NCBI GenBank assembly: GCA_021739695.1
Contig: JAIPBM010000015.1
Coordinates: 1 to 64,000, forward strand
Direction: 5' to 3'
Length of the DNA: 64,000 bases
DNA from: Flavobacteriales bacterium
GTDB taxonomy: Bacteria > Bacteroidota > Bacteroidia > UBA10329
A program made the translations under genes and the position numbers. This document shows, piece by piece, positions 44,148-52,181 of the stretch (positions are counted from its first letter, which is position 1; each line of letters starts with the position of its first letter). The notes below the pieces were generated by a model, which saw only the letters and a program-made list of their open reading frames with translations, had not been told where the DNA came from and did no database searches.

Positions 44148-45335
44148 TTATTTGGTGATCTCTGTGATCTGACCAGCACCCACTGTTCTACCACCTTCAC
44201 GGATAGCGAAACGTAGACCGATAGCCATTGCAACTGGAACAATCAACTTCACATTGATGGTCAAGTTATCTCCAGGCATAACCATTTCCTGTCCTTCTGG
44301 AAGGAAAATCTCACCAGTTACGTCTGTAGTTCTGATGTAGAACTGTGGACGATACTTGTTGTGAAATGGAGTGTGACGTCCACCTTCTTCTTTTTTCAAA
44401 ACATAGATCTCAGCTTTGAATTCAGTATGAGGCTTGATTGATCCTGGCTTGGCAATTACCATTCCTCTTTTGATCGCTTCTTTCTCAATACCTCTAAGTA
44501 GAAGACCAACGTTATCTCCAGCTTCTCCTCTGTCTAGGATCTTACGGAACATCTCAACTCCAGTGATAGTAGAAGTCAATTTTTCTTCTCCCATACCAAG
44601 GATTTCAACTGGATCTCCAGTGTTGATAACACCGGTTTCAATTCTACCAGTAGCAACAGTTCCACGTCCAGTGATTGAGAATACGTCCTCAACTGGCATT
44701 AGGAATGGCTTATCGATCTCTCTTGGTGGAATTTCAATCCAAGTATCAACAGCATCCATCAACTCCATAATGGTCTTAGACCATTTTTCATCTCCGTTCA
44801 ATCCACCCAAAGCAGAACCTTGGATAACTGGAGTGTTGTCTCCATCGTAATCATAGAAAGAAAGCAATTCTCTCAACTCCATGTCAACAAGCTCCAACAA
44901 CTCTTCGTCATCGACCATGTCGCACTTGTTCATGAAAACAACTACTCTAGGTACGTTTACCTGACGTGCAAGAAGGATATGCTCACGTGTTTGTGGCATT
45001 GGTCCGTCTGTAGCAGCACAAACAAGGATAGCTCCGTCCATTTGAGCGGCACCAGTAACCATGTTTTTCACGTAATCCGCGTGACCTGGACAGTCAACGT
45101 GTGCATAGTGACGATTAGCAGTTGTGTACTCTACGTGAGAAGTATTGATTGTAATCCCTCTTTCTTTTTCTTCAGGGGCATTATCAATTGAGTCAAAACT
45201 TCTTTCAACAGACAAACCAGCTTTAGCTAGTACCATTGTAATAGCAGCTGTAAGTGTTGTTTTACCGTGGTCAACGTGGCCAATTGTACCAATGTTGACA
45301 TGCGGCTTGGAACGATCAAAATTCTCTTTGGCCAT
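44148..45335 (-). CDS. tuf: Translation elongation factor Tu
   Basis: 395 residues, the normal length. EF-Tu carries aminoacyl-tRNA to the ribosome. GTPase motifs are [10 protein letters not shown] near the N-terminus, [20 protein letters not shown], and NKCDMVDD. Domains 2 and 3 follow, with [11 protein letters not shown] and [21 protein letters not shown]. Four tRNA genes lie directly upstream and one downstream, in the same order as the E. coli tufB operon. No second tuf copy lies in the window. Confidence 0.98.
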   Translation of the reverse strand: MAKENFDRSKPHVNIGTIGHVDHGKTTLTAAITMVLAKAGLSVERSFDSIDNAPEEKERGITINTSHVEYTTANRHYAHVDCPGHADYVKNMVTGAAQMDGAILVCAATDGPMPQTREHILLARQVNVPRVVVFMNKCDMVDDEELLELVDMELRELLSFYDYDGDNTPVIQGSALGGLNGDEKWSKTIMELMDAVDTWIEIPPREIDKPFLMPVEDVFSITGRGTVATGRIETGVINTGDPVEILGMGEEKLTSTITGVEMFRKILDRGEAGDNVGLLLRGIEKEAIKRGMVIAKPGSIKPHTEFKAEIYVLKKEEGGRHTPFHNKYRPQFYIRTTDVTGEIFLPEGQEMVMPGDNLTINVKLIVPVAMAIGLRFAIREGGRTVGAGQITEITK

Positions 45336-45413
45336 GGTTAATTGTTAATTGATTATTACTTATTTGATTTTACTGTTTTACTTTTCAATATGCTCTCTCT
45401 CCTCTAATCGTTG

Positions 45414-45485
<72 letters not shown>

Positions 45486-45522
45486 TTTCACACCCCGCAG
45501 CAATGGGGTTCTGTTTTAAATG

Positions 45523-45595
45523 AGCGGGAGACGAGATTCGAACTCGCGACCCTCAGCTTGGAAGGCTGATGCTCTACCAACTGAGCTACTCCCGC
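45523..45595 (-). tRNA. tRNA-Gly (anticodon TCC)
   Basis: 73 bases. Acceptor GCGGGAG with CTCCCGC, D-arm GTAGCTCAGTTGGTAGAGC, anticodon stem TCAGC/GCTGA around CTTCCAA, T-arm CGAGTTCGAATCTCG. CCA not encoded. Third tRNA of the tuf operon. Confidence 0.95.
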
Positions 45596-45614
45596 TTATA
45601 AATTTGTTTGGTGG

Positions 45615-45697
45615 TGGGGAGAGAAGGATTCGAACCTTCGAAGGTATAAACCAACAGATTTACAGTCTGTCCTCGTTGGCCGCTTGAGTATCTCCCC
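45615..45697 (-). tRNA. tRNA-Tyr (anticodon GTA)
   Basis: 83 bases with a long variable arm (class II), acceptor GGGGAGA with TCTCCCC, anticodon loop CTGTAAA and T-arm AAGGTTCGAATCCTT. Unlike the other tRNAs here, the next three bases on the transcript (45614-45612) read CCA, so the 3' end may be encoded. Second tRNA of the tuf operon. Confidence 0.94.
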
Positions 45698-45721
45698 TAC
45701 ACTTAATATTTTCAAAGAACG

Positions 45722-45795
45722 AGCCGGTGGAGGGATTCGAACCCCCGACCAGCTGATTACAAATCAGCTGCTCTGGCCAACTGAGCTACACCGGC
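45722..45795 (-). tRNA. tRNA-Thr (anticodon TGT)
   Basis: 74 bases. Acceptor GCCGGTG with CACCGGC, D-arm GTAGCTCAGTTGGCCAGAGC, anticodon stem GCTGA/TCAGC around TTTGTAA, T-arm GGGGGTTCGAATCCCTC. CCA not encoded. First tRNA of the operon, about 70 bases after the predicted start of transcription. Confidence 0.95.
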
Positions 45796-45868
45796 TTTTT
45801 TCACTACTTTCCTTTGTCCACGGGGGCTACAGCGTTGTTTGACCCTGAACCTCCTCGAAAAAGGACTG

Positions 45869-45899
45869 CAAATGTAATACTTTACCTTCAGCTGAACAA
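45869..45899 (-). promoter_or_regulatory. Promoter of the tRNA-tuf-secE-nusG-rpl-rpo operon
   Basis: On the minus strand TTG (45899-45897) is followed after 20 bases by TACATTTG (45876-45869), an exact match to the Bacteroidota sigma-A promoter TTG-N19/20-TAnnTTTG. Transcription should start near 45862, giving a ~67-base leader before tRNA-Thr. No other strong candidate lies in the 248-base gap 45796-46043, which otherwise holds only this promoter and the hpf terminator. Confidence 0.8.
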
Positions 45900-45992
45900 C
45901 CCCGCTAGAAAAATTTATGACTTAATTCTGACGTCTCTCAAAATGTTTAGAAAACGGTTATCAACATTTCAATTCCAGTAACTATTGAGCAC

Positions 45993-46019
45993 AAAAAAAC
46001 TCCAGCAAGCTGGAGTTTC
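45993..46019 (-). terminator. Terminator of the rpsU-xerC-hpf operon
   Basis: AAACTCCAG and CTGGAGTTT pair around CAAG. On the minus strand seven T follow. It lies 25 bases after the hpf stop and upstream of the tRNA operon promoter, separating the two units. Confidence 0.9.
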
Positions 46020-46043
46020 AAATCGTGCGAGACAATGCTTTGG

Positions 46044-46340
46044 TTAAGGCATCGTCTTTTCTTTTTGCTTTTTCAATTGTCTCCTAAGCGCTTCTACCGC
46101 CAAATCAGTCGCTTCTTCAAACGATTTGCACTGACGTTTGGCGAACAGATCGTTGCCTGGAACCAGCAACTTTATCTCTGCTATCTTGTTCTCTGCTGAA
46201 CTACTTTTATCCAATCGAAGAAATACCTCGCTATCTATTATTGAGTTACTGTAGGTATTCAACTTGTCGATCTTACTCTCAATGAAGTTGATCAGTTTCT
46301 CGTCAGCATCGAAATGGATTGATTGAATCTTAACCTTCAT
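46044..46340 (-). CDS. hpf: Ribosome hibernation promoting factor, short form
   Basis: 98 residues, the short HPF/RaiA fold without the dimerising C-terminal domain. It starts MKVKIQSIHFDADEKLINFIESKIDKL and has the helix FEEATDLAVEALRRQLKKQKEK at the end (each quoted in part). It binds the 30S decoding centre and inactivates ribosomes in stationary phase. It lies 11 bases after xerC and is last of the rpsU-xerC-hpf unit, a conserved arrangement in this phylum. Confidence 0.92.
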   Translation of the reverse strand: MKVKIQSIHFDADEKLINFIESKIDKLNTYSNSIIDSEVFLRLDKSSSAENKIAEIKLLVPGNDLFAKRQCKSFEEATDLAVEALRRQLKKQKEKTMP

Positions 46341-46351
46341 GACTTCGTTTT

Positions 46352-47248
46352 TTATGCCCTTGGATGAGCTTGTTTATATATCTGTGTTAATTTCTCTATG
46401 GTATTATGGGTGTAGACCTGAGTGGCAGATAGACTGGCGTGACCCAACAACTCTTTAATGGCATTAAGATCAGCGCCATTATTGAGCATATGTGTTGCAA
46501 ACGTGTGCCTAAGAATATGTGGACTCTTTTTCCCAATGGTTGTTACTAATCGAAGATACTTATTCACTTTCCGATAAACAAATCCATCTGACATCATCTT
46601 TCCATTATCGTCCAAGAGCAAACATTCGGGTGCGCTTAGGTTGCCAAATTGATGAGTTGTCATTTGACTGTATTCACTGATCATGCTTATCGTTTGAGGG
46701 GATAACGGAATGATCCGTTCCTTATTCCTTTTACCACGAACTTTTAACTCTTGTTTTGATTCGTTAACATTTGCCACCTGAAGACTGATCAGCTCTGCGC
46801 GTCTCATACCTGTGCAGTAAAGCAATTCAATGATCAACTTATCTCTTGTTCCGGCAAAACCATCTCCGAAATCGAGATCGTCAAGTAAACGCTCCATTTG
46901 AACCTGTTCAAGAAAAAGCGGAAGTTTTTTCTTGGTTTTAAGCGAATTGATCTTAGCCATCGGATTTTTGGCCACCAATTCGTTTCGGATGAGATATTTA
47001 TAGAATGATCGGAGGCACGAGATCTTCCGGTTTACGGAACTTGGTTGAAGTTTATCGTCTTCGAGGATTGAAATGATCCATGAACGGATGTCATGATGAT
47101 CGACCTCTTCAATATTTGCTACCTCAAGATTTTCGGTAACGTGGTGAATGAATTGGTCGAGGTCTTTGGAATATGCCGTGACCGTGTGAACAGAGAATCG
47201 CTTTTCCTTTTGGATATAATTCAAGAAATCCTGTACGATATGGCGCAT
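46352..47248 (-). CDS. xerC: Tyrosine recombinase XerC-like
   Basis: 298 residues. An N-terminal SAM-like core-binding domain (VQDFLNYIQKEKRFSVHTVTAY) precedes the catalytic domain. The active-site set is complete: Arg149 (TGMRRAEL), Lys173, His244 and Arg247 (PHILRHTF), His270 (LLGHASL) and Tyr279. Length and context between rpsU and hpf indicate the chromosome-dimer-resolution recombinase of Bacteroidota, not a phage integrase. Its ATG directly follows the T run of the rpsU terminator. Confidence 0.93.
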   Translation of the reverse strand: MRHIVQDFLNYIQKEKRFSVHTVTAYSKDLDQFIHHVTENLEVANIEEVDHHDIRSWIISILEDDKLQPSSVNRKISCLRSFYKYLIRNELVAKNPMAKINSLKTKKKLPLFLEQVQMERLLDDLDFGDGFAGTRDKLIIELLYCTGMRRAELISLQVANVNESKQELKVRGKRNKERIIPLSPQTISMISEYSQMTTHQFGNLSAPECLLLDDNGKMMSDGFVYRKVNKYLRLVTTIGKKSPHILRHTFATHMLNNGADLNAIKELLGHASLSATQVYTHNTIEKLTQIYKQAHPRA

Positions 47249-47284
47249 AAAAAAATTCCAGCTAGTATTTCTCTAACTGGAATT
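47249..47284 (-). terminator. Hairpin between rpsU and xerC abutting the xerC start
   Basis: AATTCCAG (47254-47261) pairs with CTGGAATT (47277-47284) around a 15-base loop. On the minus strand the stem runs into seven T that end at the xerC ATG. It would let rpsU be expressed more strongly than the downstream genes. Confidence 0.75.
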
Positions 47285-47314
47285 CCAATAATTTGTTTCA
47301 GTGTTTCTGACGAA

Positions 47315-47509
47315 CTAAGATTCGTCTTCTATACGTAGTCCTTGAACGTAAACTGCTTTCTTAATTTCTTTTCTTCGCTCAACAGATGGCTTTACGTATT
47401 GCTTTCTGTTTCGCAGATCACGCATTGCTCCGGTTTTTTCAAACTTACGTTTGAATTTCTTCAGACTTCTTTCAATGCTTTCGCCTTCTTTTACTGGGAT
47501 GATCAACAT
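47315..47509 (-). CDS. rpsU: Ribosomal protein S21
   Basis: 64 residues. It begins MLIIPVKEGESIERSLKKFKRKFEKTG and continues with the basic MRDLRNRKQYVKPSVERR segment of S21, with an acidic end. In Bacteroidota, S21 is part of the protein set around the anti-Shine-Dalgarno end of 16S rRNA, and this phylum largely lacks Shine-Dalgarno use. First gene of the rpsU-xerC-hpf unit. Confidence 0.95.
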   Translation of the reverse strand: MLIIPVKEGESIERSLKKFKRKFEKTGAMRDLRNRKQYVKPSVERRKEIKKAVYVQGLRIEDES

Positions 47510-47541
47510 GTCTTTTAACTCCTTTTGTTCAAAATGGGCTG

Positions 47542-47571
47542 CAAAAATACATTTTTATCTATTGTTTGAAC
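47542..47571 (-). promoter_or_regulatory. Probable rpsU promoter
   Basis: On the minus strand TATTTTTG (47549-47542) matches TAnnTTTG and lies 32 bases upstream of the rpsU ATG. The -33 element at the proper spacing reads TTC instead of TTG, so the match is partial. Confidence 0.5.
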
Positions 47572-47583
47572 GCTATCAGTCAA

Positions 47584-49350
47584 TTATTCTGGTGATTGGA
47601 AATCAAGTTTCTTTATCTGAACGTGGATTTCCTGTCTATTCATGTTCCAGAAGTATATTTTGAAGTTGGTTGCGGCAGCATCAAAATGGTAAGTTCTTTT
47701 CAAAATCAGCTGGTCATTGTCCCAACTTGGGCGTATCCAATGCATCGGAATCATGTTGTAAGTGCCATTTCCATCGGGGTCTGAAGATGATATTACGAGC
47801 TGGCCGTCCCAAAATCCACCATCCACTTCAACATTTGCCAAAAGTCCAAAACTGCCTGTTGATCCTGGAAGCCGCGAGACCGAATCGTTCAGCAACTCGT
47901 AAAACTCATCCGTTCCATTAATCTCGCTTGATTTTGGCTGCAGATTCCAAGGTTCAGACCAGTGGATGGGATTCCTTCTCGACAACAGATATACTCCATT
48001 AGCATCATCTATATACATGGTATCGTACGGAATGCTTCGGAAATCAAAATCCGCAGGCCGCGCGATGATCAGATCCGCCAGCGTATCGGGCACTGGATCT
48101 CGCTGAAGTAGTTGCAGTTCAGAATTGTTTAGGAAGTTATAGTAGGCCCAACCGAGTTCATTCAAATATTCTGCACTGATTGTCAATGGTTCATCCAAGG
48201 TCCGTTGATATTCCACAACCTCATTGTAAATATCATCGCTTCCATGCCATTTAGGCCAAAGAATGGTGGTGTTGAAATTGAAATGATCAGCAAGATGCAT
48301 CGGGAAAAACAAAAGCGATAATCCCATCCATTTTACCTTCCTATTGGTTTCTGTCAGTTCATCCAATGCACCAGAAAAGGTGATAAGAAACAGCGGAATG
48401 TAGTACATGCCAACCCTGTTTTCGGGGAAATTCATTCCAAAAATGAGATTGAGAAGAATGGATCCGATAGCATTAAACAACAGCAGAAACGCAGCCAATC
48501 GAACCGAATTCCACTGCATACTTTTCATTGCTGCCCGTGCGAGCAGATAAACGGAAGATAATGCCCCAATAATGGTAATGATGGTTGAGAATGTCGGAGT
48601 TTCCTTAATAAGCTGATAGCGAACCAAGGACCTGACCGTGACCTGAATGAACCCATCATCAAACCCCGTATAAAGCAGCCCTCGCTCCTTTAGCTCGAAA
48701 CCGTAATAAGAAGCCGCTACAAAGAAGAGCCCTCCAAAAACAGCCCAGACAATGAAATGCAATCCGCGTTTAGTTTCCACGCCAAACAGTATCAGGAACG
48801 TAAGGCCGAGGAAAATGAGATACGTGTTGAGTAAGGCAAGGCTGGCCGCAACCGCCAACCACATCCAGAACCAAAGTAAAAATTGATGCTTGAGTTTTGT
48901 GGTCCGTAGATACTGCGCTCCATGAAATATTGCGCCAAGCAGAAAAGCCAATGACATGGCATAGCCTCGCGCCAAGGAGAAAAATTCCAACGGGAAAGCA
49001 GCGGTAATGAGCGCAATGAGCGTAAGCCAACGAAGCAATCCGCTTTTAAACTCTTGGGTTATTCGAATGGCGAAGAACCCGTAAACGAGAAAGGCTAGCA
49101 CATTCGGAAGTCGTATCCAAATCTGTTCTGGTCCGAAAACGCGGTAACAGAAGTAACTGAGCGCTGAATTGAGAATGTGGTTGTTGGCATCCCAATGCGC
49201 CTGATAAGGCAAGAATTTTCCAGGAACGATATAGTGAAAAAACGTTGCCGCCTCATCGTGGAAGGTTGGAACATACATGGCGCGCAGCACCACATATATA
49301 AAGACCAATAGCACGGAGAGTGCGGCCAACAGCCGCTCGATCTGACTCAT
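47584..49350 (-). CDS. Membrane glycosyltransferase of the GT-C (PMT/ArnT-like) type
   Basis: 588 residues from the ATG at 49350; the longest frame begins three codons earlier at a TTG. About ten membrane helices occupy residues 1-370, and a soluble ~200-residue domain follows. The first outer loop has FHDEAATFF (Asp32-Glu33) and HWDANNHILN, the acidic pattern used by GT-C enzymes (GT39/GT83) to bind the lipid-linked sugar. It likely transfers a sugar from a polyprenyl phosphate to a glycan, lipid or protein outside the inner membrane. No glycan gene cluster is adjacent; it stands alone. Confidence 0.78.
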   Translation of the reverse strand: MSQIERLLAALSVLLVFIYVVLRAMYVPTFHDEAATFFHYIVPGKFLPYQAHWDANNHILNSALSYFCYRVFGPEQIWIRLPNVLAFLVYGFFAIRITQEFKSGLLRWLTLIALITAAFPLEFFSLARGYAMSLAFLLGAIFHGAQYLRTTKLKHQFLLWFWMWLAVAASLALLNTYLIFLGLTFLILFGVETKRGLHFIVWAVFGGLFFVAASYYGFELKERGLLYTGFDDGFIQVTVRSLVRYQLIKETPTFSTIITIIGALSSVYLLARAAMKSMQWNSVRLAAFLLLFNAIGSILLNLIFGMNFPENRVGMYYIPLFLITFSGALDELTETNRKVKWMGLSLLFFPMHLADHFNFNTTILWPKWHGSDDIYNEVVEYQRTLDEPLTISAEYLNELGWAYYNFLNNSELQLLQRDPVPDTLADLIIARPADFDFRSIPYDTMYIDDANGVYLLSRRNPIHWSEPWNLQPKSSEINGTDEFYELLNDSVSRLPGSTGSFGLLANVEVDGGFWDGQLVISSSDPDGNGTYNMIPMHWIRPSWDNDQLILKRTYHFDAAATNFKIYFWNMNRQEIHVQIKKLDFQSPE

Positions 49351-49382
49351 AAGCGGCAAGTTAGCCCAAGAAATTCAAACGA

Positions 49383-50525
49383 TTATCCTTTGATGAGATT
49401 CTTGGCAATGACCACTTTCTGAATCTCAGACGTGCCTTCGCCAATGGTGCACAGTTTGCTATCGCGGTAGTATTTCTCGGCAGGAAAATCTTTTGTGAAC
49501 CCGTATCCACCGAATATCTGCACTGCTTCTGTACTTGAACGCACGCAAACTTCGGACGCGTAATACTTGGCCATGGCCGATTTTACGGTAACGTTCAATC
49601 CGCGGTTTTTCATATCTGCAGCTTGAAGCGTTAGCAATTCAGCGGCTTCATATTCGGTGTGCATATCGGCCAATTTGAATGCAATGCCTTGAAATTCGGC
49701 AATTGGCTTTCCAAATTGCTCGCGCTCTTTGGCGTATTTGGTAGCTGCTTTGGTTGCTCCTTTGGCAATACCAAGGGAAAGCGCTGCAATAGAGATGCGA
49801 CCACCATCCAACACTTTCATTGCCTGAATGAATCCATCTCCTTCTTTACCGATCATGTTGCTTTCGTGCACTCGGCAATCTTGGAAAATGAGCTCAGCGG
49901 TTTCGGAAGCACGCATTCCAAGCTTGTTCTCTTTCTTACCAGAAGTAAAACCTGGCGTTCCTTTCTCAATAGCAAAAGCGGTCATCCCATGAGAATCGCC
50001 TTTTGCGCCTGTTCTGGTCATTACAACAGCAATATCGCCAGATATGGCATGTGTGATGAAGTTCTTCGCTCCATTGATGACCCAATATTCTCCGTCTTTG
50101 ACAGCTGTGGTGTTCATCCCTCCCGAATCGGAACCAGTGTTGTGCTCTGTCAATCCCCATGCACCGATCCATTCGGCAGTGGCAAGTTTTGGCAACCAGC
50201 GCTTTTTCTGTTCTTCATTGGCGTGAGCAAGAATGTGCCCTGTGCACAAGGAATTGTGCGCAGCCATGGAAAGTGCGATGCTTCCGCAAACGCTTCCGAT
50301 CTCGGTCAATGCGGTGACGTATTCCAAATAGGATAGGCCGGCACCACCGTATTCTTGCGGAACGAGCATTCCCATCAATCCCAATTCGCCCATTTGCTTG
50401 AAAAGCGGCACAGGGAATTCCTGGCTTTCATCCCACTCCATCATTTTTGGGCGGATGTTCTTCTCTGCAAAATCGCGACACATGTCTGCGATCATCTTCT
50501 GGTTCTCGTTCTGTGAAAAATCCAT
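49383..50525 (-). CDS. Acyl-CoA dehydrogenase
   Basis: 380 residues, the normal length. It catalyses the first, FAD-dependent step of beta-oxidation. Signature blocks are GAWGLTEHNTGSDSGG (FAD/substrate binding), KNFITHAISGD, and near the C-terminus QIFGGYGFTKDFPAEKYYRD and CTIGEGTSEIQ, whose Glu is the catalytic base. The sequence is of the short/branched-chain (butyryl-CoA dehydrogenase-like) group. It complements the thiolase and hydratase/dehydrogenase at the left edge, though 45 kb away. Confidence 0.93.
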   Translation of the reverse strand: MDFSQNENQKMIADMCRDFAEKNIRPKMMEWDESQEFPVPLFKQMGELGLMGMLVPQEYGGAGLSYLEYVTALTEIGSVCGSIALSMAAHNSLCTGHILAHANEEQKKRWLPKLATAEWIGAWGLTEHNTGSDSGGMNTTAVKDGEYWVINGAKNFITHAISGDIAVVMTRTGAKGDSHGMTAFAIEKGTPGFTSGKKENKLGMRASETAELIFQDCRVHESNMIGKEGDGFIQAMKVLDGGRISIAALSLGIAKGATKAATKYAKEREQFGKPIAEFQGIAFKLADMHTEYEAAELLTLQAADMKNRGLNVTVKSAMAKYYASEVCVRSSTEAVQIFGGYGFTKDFPAEKYYRDSKLCTIGEGTSEIQKVVIAKNLIKG

Positions 50526-50588
50526 ATTGGCTTTTTATTCTCTATTTAAAATATGCTGATGCTCAATTAATTCCGCGCTTTGCTACTA

Positions 50589-50640
50589 CTAAATCCCCCG
50601 TCTCGTTCCTCGACACCCCCTTTGAAAGGGGGAATCGCAA
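50589..50640. repeat. Intergenic dispersed-type repeat with C/G hairpin
   Basis: Between the acyl-CoA dehydrogenase and apt lies a CCCCCTT/AAGGGGG hairpin (50616-50632) preceded by aaatcccccg and by ctcgttcctcg. The same 11-base word ctcgttcctcg is in the palindromic repeat at 19404-19530. It looks like a dispersed intergenic repeat. Confidence 0.65.
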
Positions 50641-50675
50641 CTTGCAGATATTGTGGTAAAATGAATTCACTCATA

Positions 50676-51203
50676 TCAATAACTGATCAAGCTGACAAAG
50701 TTCTCTGAATAGTTATCCAAAGCGTCTTTGCCGTTTAAAAAATCGAGTGCTACAAGGAAGGCAAACCCTGCCACCTTGCCTTTTTGTTTTTGAATTAGTT
50801 CTGCGGCTGCACAGGCAGTTCCGCCTGTGGCCAACAGGTCGTCATGAATCAATACGTTCCAACCGGGCTGAATGACATCGGTGTGCATTTCTACCGTGGC
50901 TGTACCGTACTCCAATTCGTATTGATGCGAGACTGTTTGGTACGGCAGTTTCCCTGCTTTTCGGACCGGGATGAATGGAATTTTGAGCGCTTGAGCCATC
51001 ATCATTCCAAAAAAGAAACCGCGGCTTTCAACCCCAACAATTGCATCCACTTTCCAAGACTTTACATGAGCGGCCAAGGATTCGGCAATATCGAGACACA
51101 GAGTGTGATCGAGCAATATGGGCGTGATGTCTTTGAAGAGTATTCCCGGTTTGGGAAAATCAGGGACATCTCGGATGGCTTGCTTTACTCGGGATTGCAG
51201 CAT
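50676..51203 (-). CDS. apt: Adenine phosphoribosyltransferase
   Basis: 175 residues. It converts adenine and PRPP to AMP (purine salvage). Family blocks are DVPDFPKPGILFKDITPIL, IVGVESRGFFFG, the base-binding FIPVRKAGKLPY, and the PRPP loop VLIHDDLLATGGTA. The start ATG at 51203 directly touches the stop of the upstream gene at 51204, so the two are co-transcribed. Confidence 0.96.
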   Translation of the reverse strand: MLQSRVKQAIRDVPDFPKPGILFKDITPILLDHTLCLDIAESLAAHVKSWKVDAIVGVESRGFFFGMMMAQALKIPFIPVRKAGKLPYQTVSHQYELEYGTATVEMHTDVIQPGWNVLIHDDLLATGGTACAAAELIQKQKGKVAGFAFLVALDFLNGKDALDNYSENFVSLISY

Positions 51204-52112
51204 TTAGGGCAGCGTGATATAAGCTGCAATTTTACGATAAGGTTCTCCTTTTAGCAAATGGATGTTTTCTAGGTCGGAAATGCTCCTAAAAGCACCATGC
51301 TGTTCTCTATAGTTTACAATCGCCTTGGCCTGATTAAGGTTAATGTAGGGATGTTTCAATAGTTGCTTTACATCTGCAGTGTTCACATTTATGCGTTCTC
51401 GTATTGTGGTGTCAACTGTTACGAAAGCTGAAATCGGATTGAATCTAGCGGTATCCATTCCGTAAACTTCCAGCAATTGTTCTTTTGTGATGTAGCCACC
51501 AAGTAGCTCGCGGTATTTGACAATCCGTTTAGCATAGGAACTTCCGATGCCGCGAAGTTTGATCAATTCGTTGGTGTCGGCAGTATTCAGTTCAACAACA
51601 ACAGGTTCGAATTTGGGCTTCTCCCACTTTGGTCGGTTTTCAAACTCTCTTTTAAATTCCTTTTCAGGAATTGCTTCAATATTGATGAATGGTGCAAGTT
51701 CCTGGTATCGTTCATCGTCAACCACAAACAGTTTCTTGATGTCTTCTGGTTTTTTGAAGCAGGCTCCTGCGTTTCGATACTTGATGATGGAAGCTGATTG
51801 TTTTGGGCTGAAGCCCAAAGCCACCCAACCGGCACTGTCAAGTGTGTTCGGGTCGAATTTGAAAAGTTCCTTCTTTTCTGGAAGCCAAGGTTGCGGTGTT
51901 TCGTTCTGCTCTACGATTGAATCCGTCTGAATTTGAAACTGAAGGATTGAAGGCCCGTACTTCAATTGTATTTCCTGCCAATCGCCTTTCCAAAAAAACC
52001 GCTGATACATGTTGAAGGCTATCAGGCCTAGCAACAGCAGCACCAGCACAATAATTGCATTGCGCTCTGAGCGATGAAACGTTAGATATTCCTTGAACCA
52101 ACGGGGTAACAT
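51204..52112 (-). CDS. Helix-hairpin-helix protein with N-terminal membrane anchor (ComEA-like)
   Basis: 302 residues. A basic N-terminus (WFKEYLTFHRSERN) leads into one membrane helix (AIIVLVLLLLGLIAFNMYQ), so most of the protein lies outside the inner membrane. Three DNA-binding-type helix-hairpin-helix units follow: DSAGWVALGFSPKQSASIIKYR, NTADTNELIKLRGIGSSYAKRIVKYR and NTADVKQLLKHPYINLNQAKAIVNYR (each quoted in part). This is the layout of ComEA-related proteins, which bind incoming DNA. No other competence genes are nearby, so a role in DNA uptake is only possible. Confidence 0.85.
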   Translation of the reverse strand: MLPRWFKEYLTFHRSERNAIIVLVLLLLGLIAFNMYQRFFWKGDWQEIQLKYGPSILQFQIQTDSIVEQNETPQPWLPEKKELFKFDPNTLDSAGWVALGFSPKQSASIIKYRNAGACFKKPEDIKKLFVVDDERYQELAPFINIEAIPEKEFKREFENRPKWEKPKFEPVVVELNTADTNELIKLRGIGSSYAKRIVKYRELLGGYITKEQLLEVYGMDTARFNPISAFVTVDTTIRERINVNTADVKQLLKHPYINLNQAKAIVNYREQHGAFRSISDLENIHLLKGEPYRKIAAYITLP

Positions 52113-52181
52113 TCCTCTTGATCTTGAAAACCAAGAAGAAAATTAATAATCATAAACTGAAAATCCAACAAAGTGATATGA

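Noticed and set aside
46352-47248. Tyrosine recombinase as a sign of an integrated element
   Set aside because: It lies between rpsU and hpf, has the XerC length and full active site, and no att repeats or phage genes are near; it is the housekeeping recombinase.
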